NCBI GenBank assembly: GCA_900771005.1 | Contig: CAAGMI010000241.1 | Coordinates: 1 to 64,000, forward strand | Length of the DNA: 64,000 bases | Source: Rikenellaceae bacterium | Lineage (GTDB): Bacteria; Bacteroidota; Bacteroidia; Bacteroidales; UBA932 | Direction: 5' to 3' | Shown: in pieces, positions 33,793 to 42,365 of the stretch | How the letters are laid out: every line of letters starts with the position of its first letter | How positions within the stretch are numbered: the first letter of the stretch is position 1 | Notes under the pieces: model-generated | Databases searched by the model: none | What the model saw: only the letters and a program-made list of their open reading frames with translations | Told to the model about the DNA's origin: nothing | Program-made: the position numbers and the translations under genes

Positions 33793-33827
33793 CATAATTA
33801 TTCATTCATATTGTATATTTATTCAAT
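33789..33827 (+). promoter_or_regulatory. Tandem ARG boxes (ArgR operator)
   Basis: Two 18-bp sites resemble the enterobacterial ARG box TNTGAATWWWWATTCANW. The first, 33789-33806, differs at one base. The second, 33810-33827, differs at two. They are 3 bp apart, the classical spacing of paired ARG boxes. Together they cover the end of the -7 element, the expected transcription start and the bases up to 1 bp before the argR ATG, so binding should block transcription of the whole arginine operon. Confidence 0.7.
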
Positions 33828-33828
33828 T

Positions 33829-34296
33829 ATGGGAAGCACTGAGACAAAGAACGACAGACTCTCTGAAATAACCAGGATTGTAAGCAGTCAGGTTGTTTCA
33901 AGTCAGGAGGAGCTGATGGACAAGCTCAGCGAGAAAGGATATTTTATAACACAGGCCACCCTGTCAAGAGATATCAAGGAGCTCAAGCTTGTCAAGACTC
34001 ACACGGCTACCGGATACCGCTATCAGATACACGCGGGCAAGAATGTGCCTACGATGAAGAACAGCGGCATCATCAGCGTGGATGCAGCCTCCAACCTGGT
34101 GGTGATCAAAACAGGTCCGGGATTTGCCGGAGCCATTGCCTCGGCAATAGACAACAATGTCGTGTGCGATGCCATAATGGGCACCATTGCAGGTGACGAC
34201 ACCGTTCTTCTGATACTCCGCAGCACGGACAGTTTTCAGAAAGCCATCGATGCCATCGCCGCTGAAATTCCGAATATCAAAAACAGAATAATATGA
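33829..34296 (+). CDS. argR: Arginine repressor ArgR
   Basis: This 155-residue regulator has an N-terminal winged helix domain with the recognition block ITQATLSRDIKEL (about 40-52) and a C-terminal hexamerisation and arginine-binding domain (GTIAGDDTVLLI, about 122-133). The ATG at 33829 is preferred over a longer frame from 33763, which would start inside the promoter. It is the first gene of the arginine operon and very likely represses itself and the operon through the two ARG boxes directly upstream. Confidence 0.93.
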   Translation: MGSTETKNDRLSEITRIVSSQVVSSQEELMDKLSEKGYFITQATLSRDIKELKLVKTHTATGYRYQIHAGKNVPTMKNSGIISVDAASNLVVIKTGPGFAGAIASAIDNNVVCDAIMGTIAGDDTVLLILRSTDSFQKAIDAIAAEIPNIKNRII

Positions 34297-34895
34297 CAGA
34301 CTTTACAGTTGAAGTCGCTTCAGAGAAGCACTTGAAGTATGTTCCGGAAATCCTCAAGACCATTGAGGATGCAGCAAGGGACAGGGGAACAGGTATCGCA
34401 AAGCGAAAACCCGAGTATGTTGAAAGCAAGATCAAGGAAGGCAAGGCCATCATCGCGATGCACGGTGATGAATTCGTGGGATTCTGCTATATCGAGTGCT
34501 GGGGGCACGGTCAGTTCGTCGCCAATTCAGGACTCATCGTCAAGAAGGAATACAGGGGGAACGGCCTGGCTTCCGACATCAAGAAGAAGGCTTTCCAGCT
34601 ATCCAGGGTCAAGTTCCCTTACGCAAAGATATTCGGCCTGACCACTGGCCTCGCCGTCATGAAGATCAACACCAGGCTGGGTTACGTCCCTGTCACTTTT
34701 TCGGAGCTGACCAATGACGAGGAATTCTGGAAGGGATGTGAAAGTTGCGTCAATTATGACGTGCTCCAGCGCACTAATTATACGAAATGTCTCTGCACGG
34801 GTATGATGTATGACCCGAACAAGCACAAGGTGGAGACCCTCATGGACAAGATCAAATACAGAAAAATTCTCAAGCAGTTATGGCAAAAAAAGTAG
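34293..34895 (+). CDS. GNAT acyltransferase, probable glutamate N-acyltransferase of arginine synthesis
   Basis: This 200-residue GNAT-fold protein has the acyl-CoA binding loop VKKEYRGNGLAS (about 88-99) and a C-terminal cysteine-containing tail. It overlaps argR by 4 bp and argG by 16 bp. No classical argA or argJ is present in an otherwise complete arginine operon, so this gene most likely supplies the first step: acylation of glutamate with acetyl-CoA or succinyl-CoA. That role is inferred from position. The acyl donor is not readable from the sequence. Confidence 0.75.
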   Translation: MTDFTVEVASEKHLKYVPEILKTIEDAARDRGTGIAKRKPEYVESKIKEGKAIIAMHGDEFVGFCYIECWGHGQFVANSGLIVKKEYRGNGLASDIKKKAFQLSRVKFPYAKIFGLTTGLAVMKINTRLGYVPVTFSELTNDEEFWKGCESCVNYDVLQRTNYTKCLCTGMMYDPNKHKVETLMDKIKYRKILKQLWQKK

Positions 34896-36097
34896 TCGTC
34901 GCATACAGCGGAGGTCTCGACACCTCTTTCACGGTAATGTACCTCTCCAAGGAAAAGGGGTATGAGGTTTATGCAACCTGCGCTGACACGGGAGGTTTCT
35001 CCGCAGAGCAGCTCAAGACAAACGAGCAGAATGCATACAAACTGGGAGCGAAGGGGTATGTCACCCTCGACGTGACCGGGGAGTATTATGACAAGAGCCT
35101 CAAATACATGATATTCGGAAACGTGCTCAGAAACGGCACTTATCCGATCTCCGTATCGTCGGAGCGCATATTCCAGGCCATGGCCATAGCAAGATATGCC
35201 AAGGAGATAGGCGCGGACGCCATCGCACACGGTTCTACCGGAGCGGGCAACGATCAGGTCAGGTTTGACATGACCTTCCTTGTGATGGCCCCCGGAATCG
35301 AAATCATCACTCTCACCAGGGATATGGCACTCACACGCCAGTTTGAAGTGGACTACCTCAACAAGAACGGATTTTCAGCCGACTTCAAGAAGCTCAAGTA
35401 TTCATACAACGTGGGTCTCTGGGGCACTTCGATATGCGGAGGAGAGATCCTCGATTCAACCAAGGGACTTCCTGAATCCGCATACCTCAAGCAGATAAGC
35501 AAGAAAGGTTCCGAAAGCATCAAAATAGGCTTCGAGAACGGAGAATTGAAGAGCGTCAACGGGAAGGAATTCAAGGATAAGATTCAGGCGATCCGTGAGA
35601 TAGAGCAGATTGCAGCCCCTTACGGAATAGGCCGCGACATGCACGTAGGCGACACCATTATAGGTATAAAGGGCCGTGTCGGATTCGAGGCAGCAGCCCC
35701 TATGCTCATCATAGCCGCCCATAAGTTCCTCGAGAAATTCACGCTCAGCAAGTGGCAGCAGTACTGGAAGGATCAGGTTGCCGGATGGTACGGAATGTTC
35801 CTGCACGAGAGTCAGTATCTGGAGCCTGTAATGCGCGACATTGAGGCTATGCTGGAAAGCAGCCAGAGGAATGTCAGCGGCATAGTGGAGATGGAGCTCA
35901 GGCCATATTGCTTCGATACAGTCGGGGTTGAATCCACAAACGATCTGGTGAAGAACAAGTTCGGAGAATACGGAGAGATGCAGAAGGGCTGGACCAGCGA
36001 AGAAGCCAAGGGTTTCATCAAGGTAAGTTCCACAGCACTCAGGGCATACTATGCCTGCCATCCTGAAGAAGCATCCAAGATAGAAAAGGAAATATGA
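34880..36097 (+). CDS. argG: Argininosuccinate synthase
   Basis: This 405-residue enzyme joins citrulline and aspartate using ATP. The N-terminal PP-loop VAYSGGLDTSF is at about residues 6-16 and the GSTGAGNDQVRFD block at about 115-127. It overlaps the GNAT gene by 16 bp and argC by 4 bp. Confidence 0.95.
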   Translation: MAKKVVVAYSGGLDTSFTVMYLSKEKGYEVYATCADTGGFSAEQLKTNEQNAYKLGAKGYVTLDVTGEYYDKSLKYMIFGNVLRNGTYPISVSSERIFQAMAIARYAKEIGADAIAHGSTGAGNDQVRFDMTFLVMAPGIEIITLTRDMALTRQFEVDYLNKNGFSADFKKLKYSYNVGLWGTSICGGEILDSTKGLPESAYLKQISKKGSESIKIGFENGELKSVNGKEFKDKIQAIREIEQIAAPYGIGRDMHVGDTIIGIKGRVGFEAAAPMLIIAAHKFLEKFTLSKWQQYWKDQVAGWYGMFLHESQYLEPVMRDIEAMLESSQRNVSGIVEMELRPYCFDTVGVESTNDLVKNKFGEYGEMQKGWTSEEAKGFIKVSSTALRAYYACHPEEASKIEKEI

Positions 36098-37170
36098 TAA
36101 AGGCAGGAATCATAGGCGGCGCAGGTTACACGGCCGGAGAACTTATCCGCATCCTCGTCAATCATCCTCAGGTAGAACTGGCATTCGTCCACTCGGAGAG
36201 CAATGCCGGCAACGCCCTGTCGGACGTCCATCAGGGACTTCTGGGAGATACGGATATGGTTTTCTGCTCCGAGTATGACCTGAACGGCATAGACGTACTG
36301 TTCCTCTGTTCCGGACACGGGAAAAGCGAGGCTTTCTGGAAAGAGCACACAATGCCGGAGGGGTTGAAGGTGATTGACCTGGCCCAGGATTTCAGAGATG
36401 AGCATGACGGTTATGCATACGGTCTCCCGGAATGGCAGAAAGAAAAGATTGCGAAGTCATCCAGAACAGCCAACCCGGGATGTTTCGCGACAGGCATACA
36501 GCTTTCCCTTCTCCCGCTCGCGAAAGCGGGGCTTCTGAAAGGAGACATCAACGTTACCGCGATAACGGGCAGCACCGGTGCGGGAGTCAAACCGGGAGCC
36601 ACCACCCATTTCAGCTGGAGGAACAACAATATCTCCACGTACAAGGTATTCGAGCACCAGCACCTGCTGGAAATCAACCGCAATCTGTCGATCATTGCCG
36701 CAGCCGGAGCTGCGGACTCTGAAGACCGTGCCGCCCTCGGCATCGTAAGAGGGGGAACCGCTTGCGGTGGGGCCGAGCAAAGCGAGGCGTCGGCAGCGAC
36801 CGCAGCCCCGGCTGCGGTGAAACCCTGGAGAATAGATTTCGTCCCGATGAGGGGAGATTTTGCCAGGGGAATCTTCGCAAGCGTCGTAACCTGCTGCAAC
36901 ATCAGCGAGGAGCAGGCAGTGAAGTTGTTCAAGGACTATTACAAGGGCTCGGCCTTCACTTTTGTCAGCGACAAAGCCGTGGACCTTAAGGAAGTTGTCA
37001 ATACCAACAAAGCCATAATCCACGTCGAGAAGCACTCCGACAAGCTTGTGATTTCAACAGTGATAGACAATCTTTTAAAAGGAGCAAGCGGCCAGGCCGT
37101 ACAGAACATGAACATAATGTTCGGACTTCCCGAAGATACCGGACTCAGGCTGAAAGCTTCAGCATTTTAG
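36094..37170 (+). CDS. argC: N-acyl-gamma-glutamyl-phosphate reductase with an unusual insertion
   Basis: This 358-residue NADPH enzyme reduces the acyl-glutamyl phosphate. It has the GGAGYTAGEL dinucleotide motif at about 8-17 and the active-site Cys in NPGCFATG (about 126-133). Between the FEHQHLLEI block and the FVPMRGDFARGIF block there are about 35 extra, Ala/Gly-rich residues (about 202-245) encoded by GC-rich palindromic DNA at 36698-36818. The frame is kept and the rest of the protein is normal, so it is probably functional. It overlaps argG by 4 bp. Confidence 0.92.
   Translation: MIKAGIIGGAGYTAGELIRILVNHPQVELAFVHSESNAGNALSDVHQGLLGDTDMVFCSEYDLNGIDVLFLCSGHGKSEAFWKEHTMPEGLKVIDLAQDFRDEHDGYAYGLPEWQKEKIAKSSRTANPGCFATGIQLSLLPLAKAGLLKGDINVTAITGSTGAGVKPGATTHFSWRNNNISTYKVFEHQHLLEINRNLSIIAAAGAADSEDRAALGIVRGGTACGGAEQSEASAATAAPAAVKPWRIDFVPMRGDFARGIFASVVTCCNISEEQAVKLFKDYYKGSAFTFVSDKAVDLKEVVNTNKAIIHVEKHSDKLVISTVIDNLLKGASGQAVQNMNIMFGLPEDTGLRLKASAF
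36698..36818. repeat. In-frame palindromic insertion in argC
   Basis: Four inverted repeats are packed here: CCGCAGC/GCTGCGG (36698-36715), ACCGC/GCGGT (36757-36768), GCCGA/TCGGC (36772-36794) and ACCGCAGCC/GGCTGCGGT (36799-36818). The central part GCCGAGCAAAGCGAGGC codes for AEQSEA. Base composition and palindromes differ from the surrounding gene, which suggests a small REP-like element that entered the coding sequence without breaking the frame. Confidence 0.6.
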
Positions 37171-37173
37171 AAT

Positions 37174-38295
37174 ATGGAATTATTTGACGTATACTCACTT
37201 TTCAACGTAACACCTGCAAAGGCTTGCGGATGCACCATCTGGGATGACAAGGGCATAGAATACCTGGACCTCTACGGAGGGCACGCAGTCATTTCAGTGG
37301 GACATTCACACCCGAAATATACGGCGGCCATCAAGGAGCAGGTCGACAGGATAGGATTCTATTCAAACAGCGTGATCAATCCGCTCCAGACGGAGCTGGC
37401 GCATAAACTTGGCAAGGCCTGCGGCTATGAGGACTACTTCCTGTTTCTGGACAACAGCGGAGCCGAATCCAACGAGAATGCCATGAAGCTGGCGTCATTC
37501 CACACCGGCAAGGACAGGATAGTGGCATTCCGCAAGAGTTTCCACGGAAGAACTTCGGGTGCGGTGGCCGTCACCGACAATCCTTCAATAGTATCTCCGT
37601 TCAATGCAAACCACAAGGTCACATTCTGCGAGCTCAACGATGCGGCGGCAGTAGAAGCCGAACTCAGGAAAGGGGACGTAGCCGGAGTGATCATCGAGGG
37701 GATACAGGGATGCGGAGGTATCAACGTCCCGGATGATTCGTTCCTGCAGGAGCTGAGGCTCCTCTGCGACAAATACGCAAGCGTGCTCATCCTCGATGAG
37801 GTACAGAGCGGATACGGACGTACAGGAAAGTTCTTCGCCCATCAGTGGGCGGGCATCAGGGCCGACATCATCACAATGGGCAAGGGCATAGCCAACGGTT
37901 TCCCTTGCGGAGGCATACTCATCTCCCCAGCTTTCAAAGCATCCAAGGGGCTGCTCGGAACCACTTTCGGAGGCAATTACCTAGCCATGGCAGCAGCATG
38001 CGCCGTCCTGGACATCATAAACGAGGAGGGTCTTATAGAAAACGCGTTCAAGGTGGGCTCATATCTGAAGTCAGCCATTCCTCAGAGCGACAGGATCAAG
38101 GAAGTGAGGGGACGCGGGCTTATGATAGGTATCGAGTTCAATGAGAACGTGTCGGAGCTCAGGAGCAGGCTTCTGTTCGAAAAGCATATCTTCACCGGAG
38201 TAGCAGGAAAGAATATGGTAAGACTGCTTGCGCCGCTCGTGCTGAAACAGTCAGAGGCGGAGATTTTCGTCAATTCACTAAAGGAGATTCTATGA
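37174..38295 (+). CDS. argD: Acetyl/succinyl-ornithine aminotransferase
   Basis: This 373-residue fold-type I, class III aminotransferase converts the acyl-glutamate semialdehyde to acyl-ornithine. The PLP lysine is in ITMGKGIANGFP (about 230-241); the cofactor-binding LILDEVQSGYGRTG is at about 206-219. It starts 3 bp after argC and overlaps argF' by 4 bp. Confidence 0.94.
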   Translation: MELFDVYSLFNVTPAKACGCTIWDDKGIEYLDLYGGHAVISVGHSHPKYTAAIKEQVDRIGFYSNSVINPLQTELAHKLGKACGYEDYFLFLDNSGAESNENAMKLASFHTGKDRIVAFRKSFHGRTSGAVAVTDNPSIVSPFNANHKVTFCELNDAAAVEAELRKGDVAGVIIEGIQGCGGINVPDDSFLQELRLLCDKYASVLILDEVQSGYGRTGKFFAHQWAGIRADIITMGKGIANGFPCGGILISPAFKASKGLLGTTFGGNYLAMAAACAVLDIINEEGLIENAFKVGSYLKSAIPQSDRIKEVRGRGLMIGIEFNENVSELRSRLLFEKHIFTGVAGKNMVRLLAPLVLKQSEAEIFVNSLKEIL

Positions 38296-39257
38296 AAACA
38301 TTCTTCAACGTACAGGATATAGGAGACCTCTCAAAGGCTCTGGAAGAGGCCGGACAGGTCAAGGCCAACCCGTTCGGATGGAAGCATCTCGGAGAGAACA
38401 AGACCATAATGATAGTCTTCTTCAACAGCAGTCTCCGTACACGTCTGAGCACGCAGAAAGCTGCATTGAACCTCGGAATGAGTCCTATTGTCCTCAACAT
38501 CGGCCAGGACAGCTGGAAACTCGAGACCGAACTCGGAGTGGTGATGGACTCTGACAAGTCGGAACACCTCAGGGAAGCCATACCTGTGATAGGCAGCTAC
38601 TGTGACATCATAGGGGTACGTTCCTTCGCAGGCCTGACGGACAGGGAATATGACTACAACGAGACTGTCCTCAAACAGTTCATCGAGTATTCGGGCAAAC
38701 CTGTGATAAGCCTCGAATCGGCCACAGTGCATCCGTGCCAGGCGTTCGCCGACCTTATCACGATCGAAGAATACAAAAAGACACGCAGGCCCAAGGTGGT
38801 AATGACCTGGGCCCCGCATCCGAAGGCTCTTCCCCAGGCCGTGCCGAATTCATTCGCACAGTGGATGGACGCAGCCGACGTGGATTTCGTGATAGCACAG
38901 CCGGAAGGATACGAGCTGGATCCGAAGTTCACGGGAAACGCAAAGATCGAATACGACCAGATGAAGGCCCTTGAAGGCGCAGATTTCGTGTACGCCAAGA
39001 ACTGGAGCTGCCCAGGAGTGACGGACCCGTCAAAATACGGACAGATACTCAGCAGGGATATGGGCTGGACGGTTGACGCCGCTCATATGGCAGTGACCAA
39101 CAATGCTTATTTCATGCACTGTCTGCCTGTACGCAGGAATATGATAGTATCGGACGATGTCATCGACTCAAGCCGGAGTCTGGTGATTCCGGAGGCCGCA
39201 AACAGAGTGGTTTCCGCCCAGGTAGTAATCAAAAGGATGTTGGAGGAAATGTTATGA
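38292..39257 (+). CDS. argF': N-acyl-ornithine carbamoyltransferase (argF' type)
   Basis: This 321-residue transcarbamylase has the carbamoyl-phosphate motif SSLRTRLS (46-53) and the HCLPVRRN block (about 276-283). It belongs to the Bacteroidetes and Xanthomonas type that uses N-succinyl- or N-acetyl-L-ornithine rather than ornithine. From memory of the Bacteroides fragilis enzyme, residue 90 sets specificity (Pro for succinyl, Glu for acetyl). Here that position, in the block DSDKSEH, is Ser. It draws carbamoyl phosphate from carAB in the pyrimidine operon. Confidence 0.92.
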   Translation: MKTFFNVQDIGDLSKALEEAGQVKANPFGWKHLGENKTIMIVFFNSSLRTRLSTQKAALNLGMSPIVLNIGQDSWKLETELGVVMDSDKSEHLREAIPVIGSYCDIIGVRSFAGLTDREYDYNETVLKQFIEYSGKPVISLESATVHPCQAFADLITIEEYKKTRRPKVVMTWAPHPKALPQAVPNSFAQWMDAADVDFVIAQPEGYELDPKFTGNAKIEYDQMKALEGADFVYAKNWSCPGVTDPSKYGQILSRDMGWTVDAAHMAVTNNAYFMHCLPVRRNMIVSDDVIDSSRSLVIPEAANRVVSAQVVIKRMLEEML

Positions 39258-40024
39258 AAGCCAGTCTCAACATAGTCAAGGTAGGAGGAAAGGTTGTGGA
39301 GGATGATGCCAGCCTCAACAGCCTGCTGTCAGCGTTCTGTGCCATTGAAGGGAACAAAATGCTGGTCACGGGAGGCGGCAGGACCGCCACGAAGGTCGCA
39401 GCCGACCTCGGCATAGAAAGCCATATGCTGGACGGAAGGCGAATCACGGACGAGCCTATGCTGAGGGTTGTTACCATGGTATATGCCGGGCTGGTGAGCA
39501 AGAACATCGTAGCCGAGCTTCAGGCCAAGGGAGTCAACGCCATAGGACTCTGCGGAGCTGACCTCAACATAATCAGGTGCGTCAAGCGTCCTGCAGTGAA
39601 GATAGACTACGGCTTCGTGGGAGACATAGAGTCGGTAAACACGAAAGAACTTCAGCTGCTTATCGATGCGGGAACCGTCCCGGTGCTGTGCCCTATCACC
39701 CATGACGGGATGGGCCAGCTTCTGAACACGAATGCAGACACCATCGCCTCGGCGATAGCCTCATCGCTTGCGACAAAATATGACGTAACGCTCACCTACT
39801 GCTTCGAGAAGAACGGTGTGCTGGCCGACCCGGACGATGACGACAGCGTCATAAGGGAAATACGCAGGGACTATTACAAGGAGCTGCTTGACAAGGAAGT
39901 GATAAGCGGAGGAATGATCCCGAAACTTGACAATGCTTTCGCCGCCATTGACGCCGGAGTCAACAAAGTCGTGATCACCAACGCAGAGAATCTCGGTACG
40001 GACTCAGGAACAGAGATAATATGA
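39254..40024 (+). CDS. argB: N-acyl-glutamate kinase
   Basis: This 256-residue amino acid kinase phosphorylates N-acetyl- or N-succinyl-glutamate. The N-terminal VKVGGKVV (8-15) and LVTGGGR (about 37-43) form the phosphate and substrate loops, and the C-terminal block SGGMIPKLDNA (about 215-225) is typical. It overlaps argF' upstream and argE downstream by 4 bp each. Confidence 0.94.
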   Translation: MKASLNIVKVGGKVVEDDASLNSLLSAFCAIEGNKMLVTGGGRTATKVAADLGIESHMLDGRRITDEPMLRVVTMVYAGLVSKNIVAELQAKGVNAIGLCGADLNIIRCVKRPAVKIDYGFVGDIESVNTKELQLLIDAGTVPVLCPITHDGMGQLLNTNADTIASAIASSLATKYDVTLTYCFEKNGVLADPDDDDSVIREIRRDYYKELLDKEVISGGMIPKLDNAFAAIDAGVNKVVITNAENLGTDSGTEII

Positions 40025-41055
40025 CAGACCTTTTGAAGAAGCTCATATCGATCCCGTCGTTCAGCAGGGAGGAAAAGGACGCGGCTGATTTTCTTGAAGG
40101 ATATCTCACTTCTTCGGGACTGTCCCCCAAGCGCTGCGGCAACAATATCTGGGTTGAATCCGAGCCCGAAAGTGACAAGCCCACCATACTTCTGAACGCT
40201 CATATCGACACCGTCAAACCGTCGGACAGCTATACGAGAGACCCTTTTGCCGCCACTCAGGAAGGAGATATAATCTACGGTCTGGGGAGCAATGATGACG
40301 GAGCCTCCCTGGTAGCGATGCTGGAGGCATACAGGCAGCTCACTGCAAAGGAGCAGCCCTACCGCCTGATATATTCGGTGGCCGCACAGGAAGAGACAGG
40401 CGGTACGGAGGGGATAGAATCCATACTTCCTCTCATCGGCAAGGTTGCCCTCGGGGTTATCGGAGAACCGACCGGGATGGATATGGCCGTCGCCGAAAAG
40501 GGATTGATGGTCCTGGACTGCACGGCACACGGAGTGAGCGGACACGCGGCAAGGAACGAAGGTGTCAATGCCATATACGAGGCTTTGAAGGATATCGAAT
40601 GGTTCCGCACGTACAGATTCGAGAAGGTATCCGATTTCTGCGGAGAAGTCAAGATGAGCGTGACTCAGATCAATGCAGGGAGCCAGCACAATGTAGTTCC
40701 GGACAAATGCGATTTCGTGGTTGACATCAGAGGCAACGGCATATACAACAACCTGGATATTCTGGAAACTGTCGGGAAGAACGTAAGCTGCGAGTTCAAG
40801 CCACGTTCGACAAGACACAACGGAGCTTCCATAGACATCAACCATCCTATCGTGCAGAGGGGTCTAGGCCTCGGTCTGAAAGCCTTCGGCTCCCCCACCA
40901 CAAGCAATCAGTCGGTGTGCCCTTTCACTACGATAAAGATCGGTCCCGGTGAATCATCAAGGTCACATACCGCAGACGAGTTCATCAGAATATCTGAAAT
41001 AAAACAGGGTGTCGAGATATACAAAAAGCTGCTCGACAAGCTTAAAATACAATAG
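40021..41055 (+). CDS. argE: N-acyl-citrulline/ornithine deacylase (M20 peptidase family)
   Basis: This 344-residue zinc hydrolase has the M20 metal motifs NAHIDTV (about 59-65), GLGSNDDGAS (about 83-92) and the catalytic Glu pair in AAQEETGG (about 121-128). In this pathway the acyl group is removed from N-acyl-citrulline formed by ArgF', giving citrulline for ArgG. It overlaps argB by 4 bp and is 5 bp before argH. Confidence 0.9.
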   Translation: MTDLLKKLISIPSFSREEKDAADFLEGYLTSSGLSPKRCGNNIWVESEPESDKPTILLNAHIDTVKPSDSYTRDPFAATQEGDIIYGLGSNDDGASLVAMLEAYRQLTAKEQPYRLIYSVAAQEETGGTEGIESILPLIGKVALGVIGEPTGMDMAVAEKGLMVLDCTAHGVSGHAARNEGVNAIYEALKDIEWFRTYRFEKVSDFCGEVKMSVTQINAGSQHNVVPDKCDFVVDIRGNGIYNNLDILETVGKNVSCEFKPRSTRHNGASIDINHPIVQRGLGLGLKAFGSPTTSNQSVCPFTTIKIGPGESSRSHTADEFIRISEIKQGVEIYKKLLDKLKIQ

Positions 41056-41060
41056 ACATT

Positions 41061-42365
41061 ATGGCAAAACTTTGGGACAAGGGATTCAACGTAAGCAAGC
41101 GTATTGAGGATTTTACTGTCGGCAAGGACAGGGAGCTGGACCTTCTGCTGGCCCCGTATGACATCCAGGGGACCATCGCGCACATCACTATGCTTGAAAG
41201 CGTGGGACTGCTCGGAAAAGACGAGCTGGATGCCCTGACGGAAGAGCTGAAATCCATACTCAGGATGGCGGAAAACGGCAGTTTCCGTATAGATGATGAC
41301 GTGGAAGACGTGCATTCGCAGGTAGAGCTCATGCTTACGGAAAAGCTGGGAGATCTGGGTAAAAAGGTCCATACCGGAAGGTCCCGCAATGACCAGGTCC
41401 TGCTTGACGTGAAACTCTTTACACGCGCCGGAATCAAGAAGACAGCGCTGAAGGTTAAGGCTCTGTTTGACGCACTGATTGACGCTTCTGACAGATACAA
41501 AGACGTCCTCATGCCCGGATACACCCATTTACAGGTGGCCATGCCGTCATCTTTCGGACTTTGGTTCGGAGCATATGCGGAAACACTCTGCGACGATCTG
41601 CAGATGCTGTCCGCCGCATTGAAACTTTCCGACCGCAACCCCCTCGGCTCCGCAGCCGGTTACGGATCTTCCGCTCCCCTGAACAGGCAGAAGACAACCG
41701 ACCTGCTTGGATTCGAAAGTATGGTCTACAACTCCGTGGCAGCGCAGATGAACCGCGGCAAACTTGAACGCGAGGTGTCATTCGCCCTGTCCTGCATAGC
41801 CGAAACACTGGGAAGGTTCGCAAGCGACTGCTGCCTTTTCAACAGCCAGAACTTCGGTTTCATTTCTCTTCCGGACGAGATGACCACCGGATCCAGCATC
41901 ATGCCCCACAAGAAGAATCCGGACGTGTTCGAACTCATCAGGGCTCACTGCAACAAGATATGCGGAGTCCCTGAAACGATACGACTCATAACCACCAATC
42001 TTCCTTCCGGATACTTCAGGGACATGCAGATTCTGAAAGAAGCATATCTCCCCGTATTCGGTGAACTCTGCGACTGCCTGGATATCGCGCTGTTCGCAGT
42101 TCAGAATATGTCCGTCAAGGAGAACATTATGGAAGACCCTAAATACAAGACAGCCTTCAGCGTAGAGGAGGTAAACCGTCTCGTATCCGAAGGCGTGCCG
42201 TTCAGGGATGCCTACAAGCAGGTTGGCATGTCTGTATTAGAAGGGAAATTCGAATTCAAGGGTGAGCTCAGGCACACCCACGAAGGGTCTCTGGGAAATC
42301 TCTGCAATGACAGGATCAGACAGAGGATGGACAGAATCATTCAAGATATCTGTCCCGAAGGATAG
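41061..42365 (+). CDS. argH: Argininosuccinate lyase
   Basis: This 434-residue enzyme of the fumarase/aspartase superfamily splits argininosuccinate to arginine and fumarate. The signature GSSIMPHKKNPD (about 277-288) is complete, and the HTGRSRNDQV block lies at about 105-114. It is the last gene of the arginine operon. Its 3' end overlaps the convergent phosphatase gene by 29 bp. Confidence 0.95.
   Translation: MAKLWDKGFNVSKRIEDFTVGKDRELDLLLAPYDIQGTIAHITMLESVGLLGKDELDALTEELKSILRMAENGSFRIDDDVEDVHSQVELMLTEKLGDLGKKVHTGRSRNDQVLLDVKLFTRAGIKKTALKVKALFDALIDASDRYKDVLMPGYTHLQVAMPSSFGLWFGAYAETLCDDLQMLSAALKLSDRNPLGSAAGYGSSAPLNRQKTTDLLGFESMVYNSVAAQMNRGKLEREVSFALSCIAETLGRFASDCCLFNSQNFGFISLPDEMTTGSSIMPHKKNPDVFELIRAHCNKICGVPETIRLITTNLPSGYFRDMQILKEAYLPVFGELCDCLDIALFAVQNMSVKENIMEDPKYKTAFSVEEVNRLVSEGVPFRDAYKQVGMSVLEGKFEFKGELRHTHEGSLGNLCNDRIRQRMDRIIQDICPEG

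Noticed and set aside
39874..40845. 323-codon minus-strand frame over argB/argE
   Set aside because: Antisense to two overlapping arginine genes with clear motifs; no family features.
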